DNA of 48,538 nucleotides from Ignavibacteria bacterium (lineage in GTDB: Bacteria > Bacteroidota > Ignavibacteria > Tepidaquicellales > Tepidaquicellaceae): positions 1 through 48,538 of the forward strand of contig JAIBBK010000042.1 of assembly GCA_019694675.1 (NCBI GenBank), written 5' to 3'. Positions 9,291 through 17,786 of the stretch are shown here, piece after piece. Every line of letters starts with the position of its first letter. The stretch's first letter is position 1. A model generated the notes under the pieces. The model did no database searches. It saw only the letters and a list, made by a program, of their open reading frames with translations, and was not told the DNA's origin. The position numbers and the translations under genes were made by a program.

Positions 9291-9938
9291 ATGAAGAAGT
9301 CAGAACTGAAGAGGGCCGCGGAGGAAGTAGTTGAAAGACTTGCCGGAAATTATCCTGATGCAAGATGCCATCTTGACTTCAGAAACGAATTCGAACTTCT
9401 TATCTCAACTGTGCTTGCCGCACAATGCACTGATGTAAGGGTCAATATGGTGATGGTTCCGCTGTATGATTCAAAGTACAAAAGGCCCGAAGATATTCTC
9501 AGCGACGGCGTTGACAGATTCAGGGATGAGATAAGATCGGTTAACTTCTTCAACAATAAGTCAAAGGCAGTCATTTCTATTTGTGATACGCTGGTGAAGG
9601 AACACGGAGGCAAGGTTCCGGGAACGATGGAAGAGCTTACGAAGCTCGCGGGTGTAGGAAGAAAGTCTGCAAGCGTGGTGCTCGGCAATTGTTTCGGCAG
9701 GGAAGATGTGATAATTGTTGATACTCATCTCAAAAGGGTTGCATCAAGGATCGGGTTGATAAAAGAATCTGATCCCGATAAGATCGAAATCGAACTGAAA
9801 AAGATCATCCCTGCGGATAAGCAGTTCAGATTTTCCATGAGGATCGGAGAGCACGGAAGACAGGTCTGCAAGGCCCGCAAACCGGACTGCGGAAAGTGCT
9901 TTCTCAGCGATATCTGCAAATCGGCATTCAGGACCTAA
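9291..9938 (+). CDS. nth: Endonuclease III (DNA glycosylase/AP lyase)
   Basis: A base-excision repair enzyme of 215 residues that removes oxidised pyrimidines and nicks at the abasic site. The helix-hairpin-helix 'LAGVGRKSASVVLGN' holds catalytic lysine K125, and the catalytic aspartate D144 sits in 'IIVDTHLKRVASRIGL'. The C-terminal [4Fe-4S] loop has the exact C-x6-C-x2-C-x5-C spacing (CKARKPDCGKCFLSDIC). The length is normal for Nth. It lies 24 bp before the KdsC-like gene on the same strand, probably as an operon. Confidence 0.96.
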   Translation: MKKSELKRAAEEVVERLAGNYPDARCHLDFRNEFELLISTVLAAQCTDVRVNMVMVPLYDSKYKRPEDILSDGVDRFRDEIRSVNFFNNKSKAVISICDTLVKEHGGKVPGTMEELTKLAGVGRKSASVVLGNCFGREDVIIVDTHLKRVASRIGLIKESDPDKIEIELKKIIPADKQFRFSMRIGEHGRQVCKARKPDCGKCFLSDICKSAFRT

Positions 9939-9962
9939 CTCTCACAAAACCAAAAATCAAAC

Positions 9963-10460
9963 ATGAAGAAAAAGCTCCCGGACCTTTCAAAGATAAGCTT
10001 TGTGCTTATGGACCTTGACGGATGCCTCTCCACCGGGCATATCGTTTACCTCAGCAACGGCACTGACCTGAAGATCTTTCACACTCACGACGGATACGGA
10101 ATCGCAAGGGGAAGGGAACTGGGCCTTAAGTTTGCAGTGATCAGCGGCAAGAGTTCAAAAGTTAATAAACTCAGAGTCAACCGCCTTAAGATAGATCACC
10201 TGTTTGAAGATATCGAAGACAAGACCGTTCCTTATCAGGCGCTGAAAAGGAAGTACAGGTTGAAAGACGAGAACTTTGCATACGTTGGTGATGACGAGTT
10301 CGATATTCCGCTCCTTAAACTTGTAGGGTTTTCGTCATGTCCGAAGAGCGGCATAGAGGAAGTGAAGAAGCATGTTCATTACGTCTGCAAAAAAGACGGC
10401 GGTGACGGCGCAGTGAGAGAGATCATTGACATGATACTGAAAGCGAAAAAACTGATCTGA
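9963..10460 (+). CDS. KdsC-like HAD phosphatase (3-deoxy-manno-octulosonate-8-phosphatase family)
   Basis: A 165-residue cap-less HAD hydrolase of the KdsC family. The nucleophile motif is 'LMDLDGCLSTG' (D17 and D19), the second motif is 'AVISGKSSKV', and the third is 'YVGDDEFDIPLL'. KdsC releases phosphate from KDO-8-phosphate on the way to the inner core of LPS. The family also covers the N-acylneuraminate-9-phosphatase and CMP-KDO/sialate-linked forms, and the 'DGCLSTG' variant of the usual 'DGVLTDG' leaves exact specificity open. An LPS role fits the lptD and LptF/G genes in this window. Its stop is 5 bp from that of the convergent PAP2 gene. Confidence 0.85.
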   Translation: MKKKLPDLSKISFVLMDLDGCLSTGHIVYLSNGTDLKIFHTHDGYGIARGRELGLKFAVISGKSSKVNKLRVNRLKIDHLFEDIEDKTVPYQALKRKYRLKDENFAYVGDDEFDIPLLKLVGFSSCPKSGIEEVKKHVHYVCKKDGGDGAVREIIDMILKAKKLI

Positions 10461-10465
10461 GGATC

Positions 10466-11242
10466 TCAGGCAGTCCTCCGGATTGCCCGCGCAGAAATTC
10501 TTGAGGAGATAAGCATAAGAGCAAACGCCGCACCGGCAATTGCCCCCGCCGTTACATCCACGGGAAAATGAACGCCGATCACAACACGCGACAAGCTGAC
10601 CAGCAGTGCCCAAGAAAGAGGGATCAGCGCCAGATACCTTTTCCTCCGAGGAACAACATTGTAAACAATAAAGGCCATCGCCGTACCAAGAAAGAAAGAT
10701 GACTGCGCATGTCCCGACGGGAAAGAAAATGTGGTATCGCCTGACCAGCTTGAGAGTATGGGCGGATATACATCCGAAAATTCCGATATGCGCAATTCGG
10801 TCCTCTGCCTCAGATAGACCTCTTTCTCTTTCATTGGCATTGTAAAGAACTCCTTTCCGCCGTTCTCTATCACACCCTTCTCTACAAAATACAGTTGCGA
10901 AGGCCTCGGTTCACGCACAATTTCCTTTGTGTAAAGTTGTGACAATGCAAGTGTCGCAAGTTCGATGAAGATCAGAAATCCGATGAATTCCGCCAGATAC
11001 CGCATACGCTTTCCGGATGTGCGGAAGTGGAAGTAAAGATAAGCCGAGAGGGCGGCCACTATCAAAATGGAGCCAATAAAACCGCCCGATTCCGTGACAA
11101 AGTACCAGAACGGCGCAAGCGAATCAGTGTTCCTGTAACTGCTGAACCCGAGAGGAAATGTGAAAACGAGCAGTGCAAGCAAAGCGACAAACAGCAATGC
11201 ACTCGTGTAAATGAACCTGTTGTTCCTGAAATTCTTTTTCAA
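10466..11242 (-). CDS. PAP2-family membrane phosphatase
   Basis: A 258-residue membrane protein with all three acid-phosphatase motifs of the PAP2 family: K106-x6-RP ('KEIVREPRP'), PSGH at 175-178 (catalytic His in 'SFPSGHAQSSF'), and SR-x5-H-x3-D ('SRVVIGVHFPVD', H225 and D229). About five or six membrane helices surround them. Members dephosphorylate undecaprenyl pyrophosphate, phosphatidylglycerol phosphate or lipid A; which one applies here is not decided. The start is probably TTG at 11242, since a TGA lies four codons upstream in frame and no ATG is nearby. Confidence 0.9.
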   Translation of the reverse strand: MKKNFRNNRFIYTSALLFVALLALLVFTFPLGFSSYRNTDSLAPFWYFVTESGGFIGSILIVAALSAYLYFHFRTSGKRMRYLAEFIGFLIFIELATLALSQLYTKEIVREPRPSQLYFVEKGVIENGGKEFFTMPMKEKEVYLRQRTELRISEFSDVYPPILSSWSGDTTFSFPSGHAQSSFFLGTAMAFIVYNVVPRRKRYLALIPLSWALLVSLSRVVIGVHFPVDVTAGAIAGAAFALMLISSRISARAIRRTA

Positions 11243-11270
11243 AAGCAGTTCTCAATTTCAGAAGTTGCCG

Positions 11271-11819
11271 TCAGTCCTTTATCCACCATACTGCCTTGCG
11301 GTCGTTCATCTGGTGAGCATTTTTCCAGCCCGCCTGCCGCATCAGCATGAACATCTGTCCTCTGTGGTGCGCTTCATGCTCTATTATATGGTAGATGATC
11401 CACTTCTTCGTGAGGTTAAGGTCTCCGCGTTTGCTCTTCATGGTTACAGTCTTTTCAAGGTCGTCGTCATTAAGTCCGCTCACGTGATCAAGGAACAATT
11501 TTCTCGTATCATGAAGTGCTGAGGCGTAATACTCAAGTGAAGGAGGCGACTGAGGCGGCGCTGATTCTCCCGAAGGATCGAACCATCTGTCAAAGTAGCA
11601 TCTGTCTTTCAGCTCATCAGAAAGTTTTTCTCCGGAGATCACTTCGAGCCAGTGTATATCCACTTCGCACAGGTGAAGCACATATGAGCCGATCGGATAC
11701 TCGCCGGCATACGGCGGTATGAAAAGCTGTTCTTCCGTCAGCGTGCAGATCCCTTTCAGTGTCTCTTCACGGATATCTTCAAGCATCCATTTAAGGAGGC
11801 CGGTCTGTTCTTTGCTCAT
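11271..11819 (-). CDS. DinB-superfamily (DUF664-like) protein
   Basis: A 182-residue four-helix-bundle protein of the DinB/YfiT type. The metal-binding histidines are visible: one in 'SYVLHLCEVDIHWLE' (about H49) and a pair in 'IIEHEAHHRGQMFMLMRQAG' (about H148 and H152), in which HHRGQ is the family signature. Proteins of this superfamily include metal-dependent thiol transferases (bacillithiol, mycothiol), but most members, including this one, have no known reaction. It lies 28 bp upstream of the PAP2 gene on the same strand, and a terminator separates it from the aminotransferase gene before it. Confidence 0.85.
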   Translation of the reverse strand: MSKEQTGLLKWMLEDIREETLKGICTLTEEQLFIPPYAGEYPIGSYVLHLCEVDIHWLEVISGEKLSDELKDRCYFDRWFDPSGESAPPQSPPSLEYYASALHDTRKLFLDHVSGLNDDDLEKTVTMKSKRGDLNLTKKWIIYHIIEHEAHHRGQMFMLMRQAGWKNAHQMNDRKAVWWIKD

Positions 11820-11832
11820 TCTTCAGGTTTGA

Positions 11833-11872
11833 TTAAAAAACGAGAAACCCCTTCTGAAAGAAGCCTCTCGTT
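11833..11872 (-). terminator. Intrinsic terminator after the aminotransferase gene
   Basis: On the - strand AACGAGA and TCTCGTT (11839-11845 and 11866-11872) pair as a 7-bp outer stem. An inner CTTCT/AGAAG stem lies between them, and six T residues follow (11835-11840). It stops transcripts of the aminotransferase gene just before the DinB-like start codon at 11819. Confidence 0.75.
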
Positions 11873-11899
11873 CCGTTAATACTCCGGTTATTTGAATTC

Positions 11900-13192
11900 T
11901 CAGCTCAGTTTTGACAGAGCTTCTCTGAAATCATTCATTATCGAATTGATCTGCTCAAGCGTGCATGTTCCCACTGACACCCTGTACCATCTGGAATCCG
12001 GCGATGAGCCAAAGGATGCAAACGGCACAAGCGCGATCTTCGCATCTTCGATAAGGAAATCCGTGATATCCTGAGTGCAGGAGATAACCTTTCCGTCTGG
12101 TTTCTTCTTTCCAATAAGATCAACCTTCACTGTCATGAATATCGAGGCCTGCGGAGCGATCGCATCTACATTGTAGCCTTCATTCTTCAGCTGAATGAAC
12201 CTGTCATAGAATCCGTGAAGCCTGTCCGCAATCTCAACCTTGAACTTTGACAGATATTCATCAACCGCTTTCTCATTTGCAAGGAACCTCGAAACAGCGA
12301 CCTGCTCTGCTTTCGGCGCCCACGCACCCATGTGTGAGGTTATGGATTTCATTTTGTCGATCAGCTTTTTCGGTCCGAATCCCCATCCCACTCTGACTCC
12401 TGTTGAAGCAAACACTTTGCTGATGCCGTCCACGAATATCGTGTAATCCTTCATGCCAGGATCTATGCTTACAGGATTGTAATGCTTTGTGTCGCCGTGT
12501 GTAAGTTGCCAGTAAACCTGATCATAGAGGATGTAAACCGGTTTTGCTTCAGCACCCCGCCTGTCATTTTCTTCGAGCACAAGCTCGCAGATGTTCTTCA
12601 GCTCCTGCTCGGAAAATGCTGTGCCTGTGGGATTAAGCGGAGAGCAAAGGGAGATCAGATTAGCTTCCCTTATGAACGGCCTTAGTTCATCCGCCGTAGG
12701 CATAAAATTGTTCTCGGGCCTGGTTTCAACAGTGATTGCCCTTGAACGCGTAAGATGCGTGTAATGATTGTTGTTCCATGAAGGTACGGGGAAGATCACA
12801 GTCTCATCAACGTCAACAACCGTATTGTAAGCGGCGAAGATGACCGGCCTTGCCCCGCTTGTAACCAGTATCTCATCGGTTCCGTAATTGAGGCCAAGCC
12901 TCTTTGACATGTATTTTGAAATCTCTTTCCTGAGGTCCATCGAACCTTCGGCAGGAGGATAGTTCGTCTCGTTCTCATCGTATGCTCTTTTGATCTCATC
13001 TCTGAGCCCCTGAGGTATCGGGAATATCTTAGGATTGAAGTCGCCGATGGTCAGATTGGAGATCTTCTGTCCTTTGGCGATCTTCTCGTTAATCTGCCAT
13101 GCAAGAAATATGATCTCCGAACCTATAAGGGTCTCTGCCATTGAGGAAACAATGAGGTTCTTTTCTTTTAATTCAGCTGTAGCGGTAGCCAT
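11900..13192 (-). CDS. Class I/II pyridoxal-phosphate aminotransferase (aspartate aminotransferase-like)
   Basis: A fold-type I aminotransferase of 430 residues. The PLP lysine is K259 in 'FVDGISKVFASTGVRVGWG', the Asp that holds the pyridine ring is in 'YILYDQVYWQ', the Asn is in 'CSPLNPTGTAFS', and the phosphate-binding region follows the lysine. It belongs with bacterial aspartate/aromatic aminotransferases of subgroup I-gamma and related; the exact amino donor is not certain. The protein is somewhat longer than the usual 390-400 residues, with an N-terminal extension of about 20 residues. A single-gene transcription unit is likely, with a TATATTGC element (13216-13223) upstream and a terminator downstream. 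Confidence 0.88.
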   Translation of the reverse strand: MATATAELKEKNLIVSSMAETLIGSEIIFLAWQINEKIAKGQKISNLTIGDFNPKIFPIPQGLRDEIKRAYDENETNYPPAEGSMDLRKEISKYMSKRLGLNYGTDEILVTSGARPVIFAAYNTVVDVDETVIFPVPSWNNNHYTHLTRSRAITVETRPENNFMPTADELRPFIREANLISLCSPLNPTGTAFSEQELKNICELVLEENDRRGAEAKPVYILYDQVYWQLTHGDTKHYNPVSIDPGMKDYTIFVDGISKVFASTGVRVGWGFGPKKLIDKMKSITSHMGAWAPKAEQVAVSRFLANEKAVDEYLSKFKVEIADRLHGFYDRFIQLKNEGYNVDAIAPQASIFMTVKVDLIGKKKPDGKVISCTQDITDFLIEDAKIALVPFASFGSSPDSRWYRVSVGTCTLEQINSIMNDFREALSKLS

Positions 13193-13383
13193 AACGATTG
13201 GATTTTAATTGTGTTGCAATATACTTATTGAGGCAGAGAAATTTCACTCAAAACGAGGCGGCATTGCAGACCCGGAATTTGGAATTTGTGTAATCTCTGC
13301 GGACAGTCCCTGCATCCGGAGATTTTTATTGGACTTTTCATTAAGCGTCATTTAAGTATTTTCGCAACTTAATTTTATTCAAA

Positions 13384-16053
13384 ATGTCACAGACAGATTC
13401 TAAACAGCTTAAAGACCAGGAAAACCGCGAATGGATGGAGTCGCTGGATTTTGTCCTGAGCTCACAGGGCCCGGAAAGGGTAAACGAGCTGTTGAGGATA
13501 CTTCAGGCGAGAGCCATGAAGAACGGAGTTGATGTTCATTTTTCGGCAAACACTCCCTATGTAAATACTATTCAGCCCTTTGAACAGCCGGTTTATCCGG
13601 GCAGCAGGGAGATCGAGAGAAGGATCAAGAGCATAATAAGATGGAATGCAATGGCAATGGTGGTAAGGGCAAACAGGGAACTCGACGGGATCGGAGGGCA
13701 CATTTCCACATACGCTTCGGCGGCCACGCTTTACGAGGTCGGCTTCAACCATTTTTTCAGAGGGCCGGAGCATCCGAGCGGCGGTGATCTTGTATATTTT
13801 CAGGGGCATGCGGCGCCGGGAATTTATGCAAGGGCAATGCTCGAAGGGAGAATACAGGAGGAAGACCTTGCAAATTTCAGAAGAGAGCTTTCATCAAAGC
13901 GAGGGCTCTCATCTTATCCACATCCGTGGCTGATGCCGAGATTCTGGCAGTTTCCTACGGTCTCCATGGGGCTTTCCCCGATCATGGCGATTTATCAGGC
14001 AAGGTTTTGCAGATATCTCGAGGACAGGGGAATCAAAGACACCTCACAGCAGAAGGTCTGGGCTTTCCTTGGAGACGGTGAAACCGACGAACCCGAATCA
14101 CTCGGTGCTATCACGCTTGCTTCCAGGGAGAAGCTTGATAACCTGATATTTGTGATCAACGCAAACCTTCAAAGGCTCGACGGCCCGGTTCGTGGAAACG
14201 GAAAGATAATTCAGGAGCTTGAGGCGATCTTCAGAGGCGCAGGATGGAACGTGATCAAGGTTATCTGGGGCGGCGACTGGGATCCGCTTCTTGAAAAGGA
14301 TGATTACGGTTTGCTCGTCGAGAGAATGAATGAAGTGGTTGACGGACAGTATCAGAAATATTCAGTATCAGACGGCAAGTTCATACGTGAAGATTTTTTC
14401 GGGAAAGATCCGAGGATAAGGGAATTGGTCAAGAACCTGTCTGATGAACAGCTTGCCAGGCTCAAACGCGGCGGGCATGATCCCGACAAAGTCTATGCGG
14501 CATATCAGGCGGCGGTTAATCACAAAGGTGCTCCGACGGTCATACTCGCAAAGACGATCAAAGGTTACGGGCTTGGAGAATCAGGCGAAGGCAAGAACAT
14601 CTCTCATCAGCAGAAGAAACTCAATGAGCAGGAGCTCAGGGAGTTCAGAAGCAGATTCGGTATTCCGATCTCCGATGAGAATGTCTCTGAAGCGCCGTTC
14701 TACAGGCCTTCCGAAGAGAGCGAAGAGGTCAAGTATATTGTACAGCGGAGGAATGAACTTGGCGGATTTCTTCCGTCAAGAAGCGGCAAGTCATCGGCAC
14801 CGCTGGTAATGCCTTCTCCGGAATTGTTTGAAGAGTTTCTGAAAGGTTCAGGCGGCAGGGAAGTGTCTACAACTATGGCTTTCGTTCAGATGCTTGCCAA
14901 ACTTCTCAAAGACCCGAATATAGGAAAGTTCATTGTTCCGATAGTTCCTGACGAAGCAAGGACCTTTGGAATGGAGTCCCTGTTCAGACAGGTTGGAATA
15001 TACTCGCATGTGGGACAGATCTATGAACCCGTTGATAAAGGCAGTTTGCTATACTACAAGGAAGAGAAGACGGGAGCCATACTCGAAGAAGGGATCACCG
15101 AGGCCGGTTCGATGTCTTCATTCATTGCCGCAGGAACATCATACGCCGTGCACGGAGTGAATATGATACCGTTCTTCATCTTCTATTCAATGTTCGGCTT
15201 TCAGAGAATCGGCGACCTTATCTGGGCGGCGGCCGACAGCAGGACAAGGGGATTCCTTATAGGCGCAACGGCAGGCAGGACAACGCTCAGCGGCGAAGGG
15301 CTTCAGCATCAGGACGGCAACAGTCATGTGCTTGCGCTTCCGGTTCCGAATCTTAAAGCTTATGATCCTGCTTATGCTTATGAAATGGCTGTGATCATCA
15401 AAGACGGGCTGAAGAGAATGTATGAAGATCAGGAGGATATTTTCTATTATATCACGGCGATGAATGAAAATTACCACATGCCTGAAATGCCGGAGGGAGC
15501 GGAGGAAGGAATAATCAGAGGTATTTACAGGTTCAAGGCATCGGTTAAAATGCCCGAGAGCCCCAAGGTTCATCTTTTCGGAAGCGGTTCAATTCTGAAT
15601 GAATGCGTGAAGGCGGCAAAACTTCTTGAAGAAAAGTTCGGAGTTTCCGCTGACGTGTGGAGCGTTACAAGCTACAAGGAATTGTACTCGGACGCTCTGG
15701 AGGTTGAAAGGAGAAACATTCTCAACCCTGATGCAAATGAGATCCCTTATATAACAAAAGCTCTCAAAGGTGAAAAGGGTGTTTTTGTTGCCGCCACTGA
15801 CTACATAAAAGCGCTTCCGGCAATGATAAGCAAATGGGTGCCGGGACGTTTTGAGATACTCGGCACGGACGGTTTCGGAAGAAGCGACGGAAGGCAGCAA
15901 CTGAGAGATTTCTTCGAAGTGGATCACAGGTACATTGCGGTTGCGGCTCTCAGCGGACTTGCGAAAGAAGGATGCATGAATGAAGAAGTGGTGAAGAAAG
16001 CAGTGAAGGCATTGAACATTGATCCGGATAAACCGAATCCGGCAACTGTCTAA
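13384..16053 (+). CDS. aceE: Pyruvate dehydrogenase E1 component, homodimeric type
   Basis: An 889-residue E1 of the single-chain AceE type (E. coli AceE is 887). It decarboxylates pyruvate with thiamine diphosphate and acetylates the lipoyl group of E2. The ThDP/Mg motif reads 'FLGDGETDEPESLGAITLAS' and runs on to 'NLQRLDGPVRGNGKI'. The transketolase-like pyrimidine domain has 'ATAGRTTLSGEGLQHQDG'. It starts 12 bp before the aceF gene, so the two form an operon, with lpdA convergent nearby to complete the complex. Clearly not a branched-chain-type alpha/beta E1. Confidence 0.97.
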   Translation: MSQTDSKQLKDQENREWMESLDFVLSSQGPERVNELLRILQARAMKNGVDVHFSANTPYVNTIQPFEQPVYPGSREIERRIKSIIRWNAMAMVVRANRELDGIGGHISTYASAATLYEVGFNHFFRGPEHPSGGDLVYFQGHAAPGIYARAMLEGRIQEEDLANFRRELSSKRGLSSYPHPWLMPRFWQFPTVSMGLSPIMAIYQARFCRYLEDRGIKDTSQQKVWAFLGDGETDEPESLGAITLASREKLDNLIFVINANLQRLDGPVRGNGKIIQELEAIFRGAGWNVIKVIWGGDWDPLLEKDDYGLLVERMNEVVDGQYQKYSVSDGKFIREDFFGKDPRIRELVKNLSDEQLARLKRGGHDPDKVYAAYQAAVNHKGAPTVILAKTIKGYGLGESGEGKNISHQQKKLNEQELREFRSRFGIPISDENVSEAPFYRPSEESEEVKYIVQRRNELGGFLPSRSGKSSAPLVMPSPELFEEFLKGSGGREVSTTMAFVQMLAKLLKDPNIGKFIVPIVPDEARTFGMESLFRQVGIYSHVGQIYEPVDKGSLLYYKEEKTGAILEEGITEAGSMSSFIAAGTSYAVHGVNMIPFFIFYSMFGFQRIGDLIWAAADSRTRGFLIGATAGRTTLSGEGLQHQDGNSHVLALPVPNLKAYDPAYAYEMAVIIKDGLKRMYEDQEDIFYYITAMNENYHMPEMPEGAEEGIIRGIYRFKASVKMPESPKVHLFGSGSILNECVKAAKLLEEKFGVSADVWSVTSYKELYSDALEVERRNILNPDANEIPYITKALKGEKGVFVAATDYIKALPAMISKWVPGRFEILGTDGFGRSDGRQQLRDFFEVDHRYIAVAALSGLAKEGCMNEEVVKKAVKALNIDPDKPNPATV

Positions 16054-16065
16054 GGTAAAATAATT

Positions 16066-17364
16066 ATGCTGAAAGAAATAGTTCTGCCGGAAGTTTCCGA
16101 TAATGTGGAATCCGGAGATGTAGTGAAAGTGCTGGTAAAGGCGGGTGACGCAGTAAAAGCCGATCAGTCCCTTATTGAACTGGAAACGGACAAGGCGGCT
16201 TTTGAAGTGCCTTCAACTGATTCGGGTGTGATAACCGAAGTTTGTGTTAAGCAGGGTGAGAAGATCAAGATCGGGCAGGTAATTGTAAAGCTTGAGACGG
16301 ATGCGGACACGGAAGCGAAAACGGAATCGGTTCAGAAGGCTTCGCCTGTTGAAACCGTAACTCAAGAGATCACCGATCCGAAACCGGAACCTCTTGATAC
16401 ACCTGAAGAATCGAAACCGGCAAGAACTGAAGCTCCTATGATCAGCGAACATCAGGAACTTCCGGGGAGCAATGCACCTGCATCTCCGTCTGTAAGAAGG
16501 CTTGCCCGCGAACTCGGAGCGGAAATAACGAGAGTAAAAGGAACGGGCACTGCCGGAAGGATCACAGAAGAAGATGTAAAGAGGCATGTGAAGGAAGTGA
16601 TGACGGGAGTTTCAGCAATGCCTTCCGCCGGCATAGTTCAGAAGGCACTTCCTGATTTCAGAAAGTGGGGTGATGTCAGAATCGAACCGATGAACAAGGT
16701 CCGGATGCTCACAGCCGAATCCATGTCGTATGCGTGGTCAACGGTTCCTATGGTGACTCAGTTCGATGAGGCAGACATAACTGCTCTTGAGGAGTTCCGC
16801 AAAAAATACGGATCGGAGGTTGAGAAGGAAGGAGGAAGACTGACGGTCACTTCAATACTTACGGCAGTTGTTGCGCTGGCGCTCAGGGAGTTCCCGCAGT
16901 TCAACACCAGCATTGACCTTGCAAGGCGCGAGATAATCTACAAAGAGTACTGCAACATCGGAATTGCCGTGGACACAGACAGGGGACTTCTGGTGCCCGT
17001 AGTGAAGAATGCCGACAAGAAGAGCATTACGGAGCTTTCGGTTGAGATAAGCGTTCTTGCCGAGAAATGCAGGAACAAGAAGATCATGCCGGAAGAAATG
17101 GACGGAGGTAATTTTACGATATCAAACCTCGGCGGAATAGGAGGAACGGCTTTCACGCCAATTGTCTATTCGCCTCAGGTCGCGATAATAGGTGTTTCAA
17201 GATCTTCCAGGAAGCCTGTTTATAACGGAGACAACTTTGTGCCGAAACTGATACTGCCGCTTTCACTGACTTACGACCACAGGATCATTGACGGCGCGGA
17301 TGCGGCGAGATTCCTGCGATGGGTTTGCGATGCCCTTGAAAATCCTCTGAGGATCTTTCTTTAA
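16066..17364 (+). CDS. aceF: Pyruvate dehydrogenase E2, dihydrolipoyl acetyltransferase
   Basis: A 432-residue E2. There is one N-terminal lipoyl domain (1-78, lipoyl-lysine K43 in 'ELETDKAAFEVPS'), a linker rich in Pro, Glu and Thr (80-135), a peripheral subunit-binding domain (about 138-176, 'PSVRRLARELGAEITRVKG'), and a catalytic core with H405 in 'SLTYDHRIIDGADAARFL'. It passes the acetyl group to CoA and forms the core of the complex. Only one lipoyl domain is present, against three in E. coli. The gene ends inside the stop codon of convergent arfB (4-bp overlap). Confidence 0.96.
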   Translation: MLKEIVLPEVSDNVESGDVVKVLVKAGDAVKADQSLIELETDKAAFEVPSTDSGVITEVCVKQGEKIKIGQVIVKLETDADTEAKTESVQKASPVETVTQEITDPKPEPLDTPEESKPARTEAPMISEHQELPGSNAPASPSVRRLARELGAEITRVKGTGTAGRITEEDVKRHVKEVMTGVSAMPSAGIVQKALPDFRKWGDVRIEPMNKVRMLTAESMSYAWSTVPMVTQFDEADITALEEFRKKYGSEVEKEGGRLTVTSILTAVVALALREFPQFNTSIDLARREIIYKEYCNIGIAVDTDRGLLVPVVKNADKKSITELSVEISVLAEKCRNKKIMPEEMDGGNFTISNLGGIGGTAFTPIVYSPQVAIIGVSRSSRKPVYNGDNFVPKLILPLSLTYDHRIIDGADAARFLRWVCDALENPLRIFL

Positions 17365-17774
17365 TCATCTCCGAAGTTCTTCTTTCGCAGGTTCTTTTTC
17401 CCTGAATGAAGTTTTTTCTTCTGAAGCCGCTCTGTTACAGATCCTTTGGTCGGACTTGTCTTCTTCCTTGGCTTCATCTTCCTGAGCGATCTGTTCAGAA
17501 GATCATTCAGCTTACCGATCGCCTTCAGCTTATTGAGATACTGTGACCTTTCTTCATCCGATGCAATTATCAGGAAACCGTCTCCGGAGATCCTGCTCTT
17601 CAGTTTGCTCCGCAGGAGTTGCTTCTCTTCGTCTGTCAGAAAAGAACTTCCGTCCACGTTAAAATGGATCTGAACTCTTGTCTCGACCTTGTTGACATTC
17701 TGTCCCCCTTTTCCCCCGCTTCGAGAAGTTGTAAACTCTGCTTCTGAAGAGAAATCTCTGAGTGCCGTTTTCAT
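17361..17774 (-). CDS. arfB: Alternative ribosome-rescue factor ArfB (YaeJ-type peptidyl-tRNA hydrolase)
   Basis: A 137-residue release-factor-like protein. The GGQ catalytic loop is at 23-25 in 'SRSGGKGGQNVNKVETRV', and the C-terminal tail is very basic ('RKKTSPTKGSVTERLQKKK'). ArfB inserts this tail into the empty mRNA channel of stalled ribosomes and hydrolyses peptidyl-tRNA. The size and tail separate it from full release factors, which have codon-recognition domains that are absent here. It sits between aceF and lpdA, in the same direction as lpdA and 12 bp downstream of it, so it is probably co-transcribed with lpdA. Confidence 0.94.
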   Translation of the reverse strand: MKTALRDFSSEAEFTTSRSGGKGGQNVNKVETRVQIHFNVDGSSFLTDEEKQLLRSKLKSRISGDGFLIIASDEERSQYLNKLKAIGKLNDLLNRSLRKMKPRKKTSPTKGSVTERLQKKKLHSGKKNLRKKNFGDD

Positions 17775-17786
17775 ACAGGGATACGG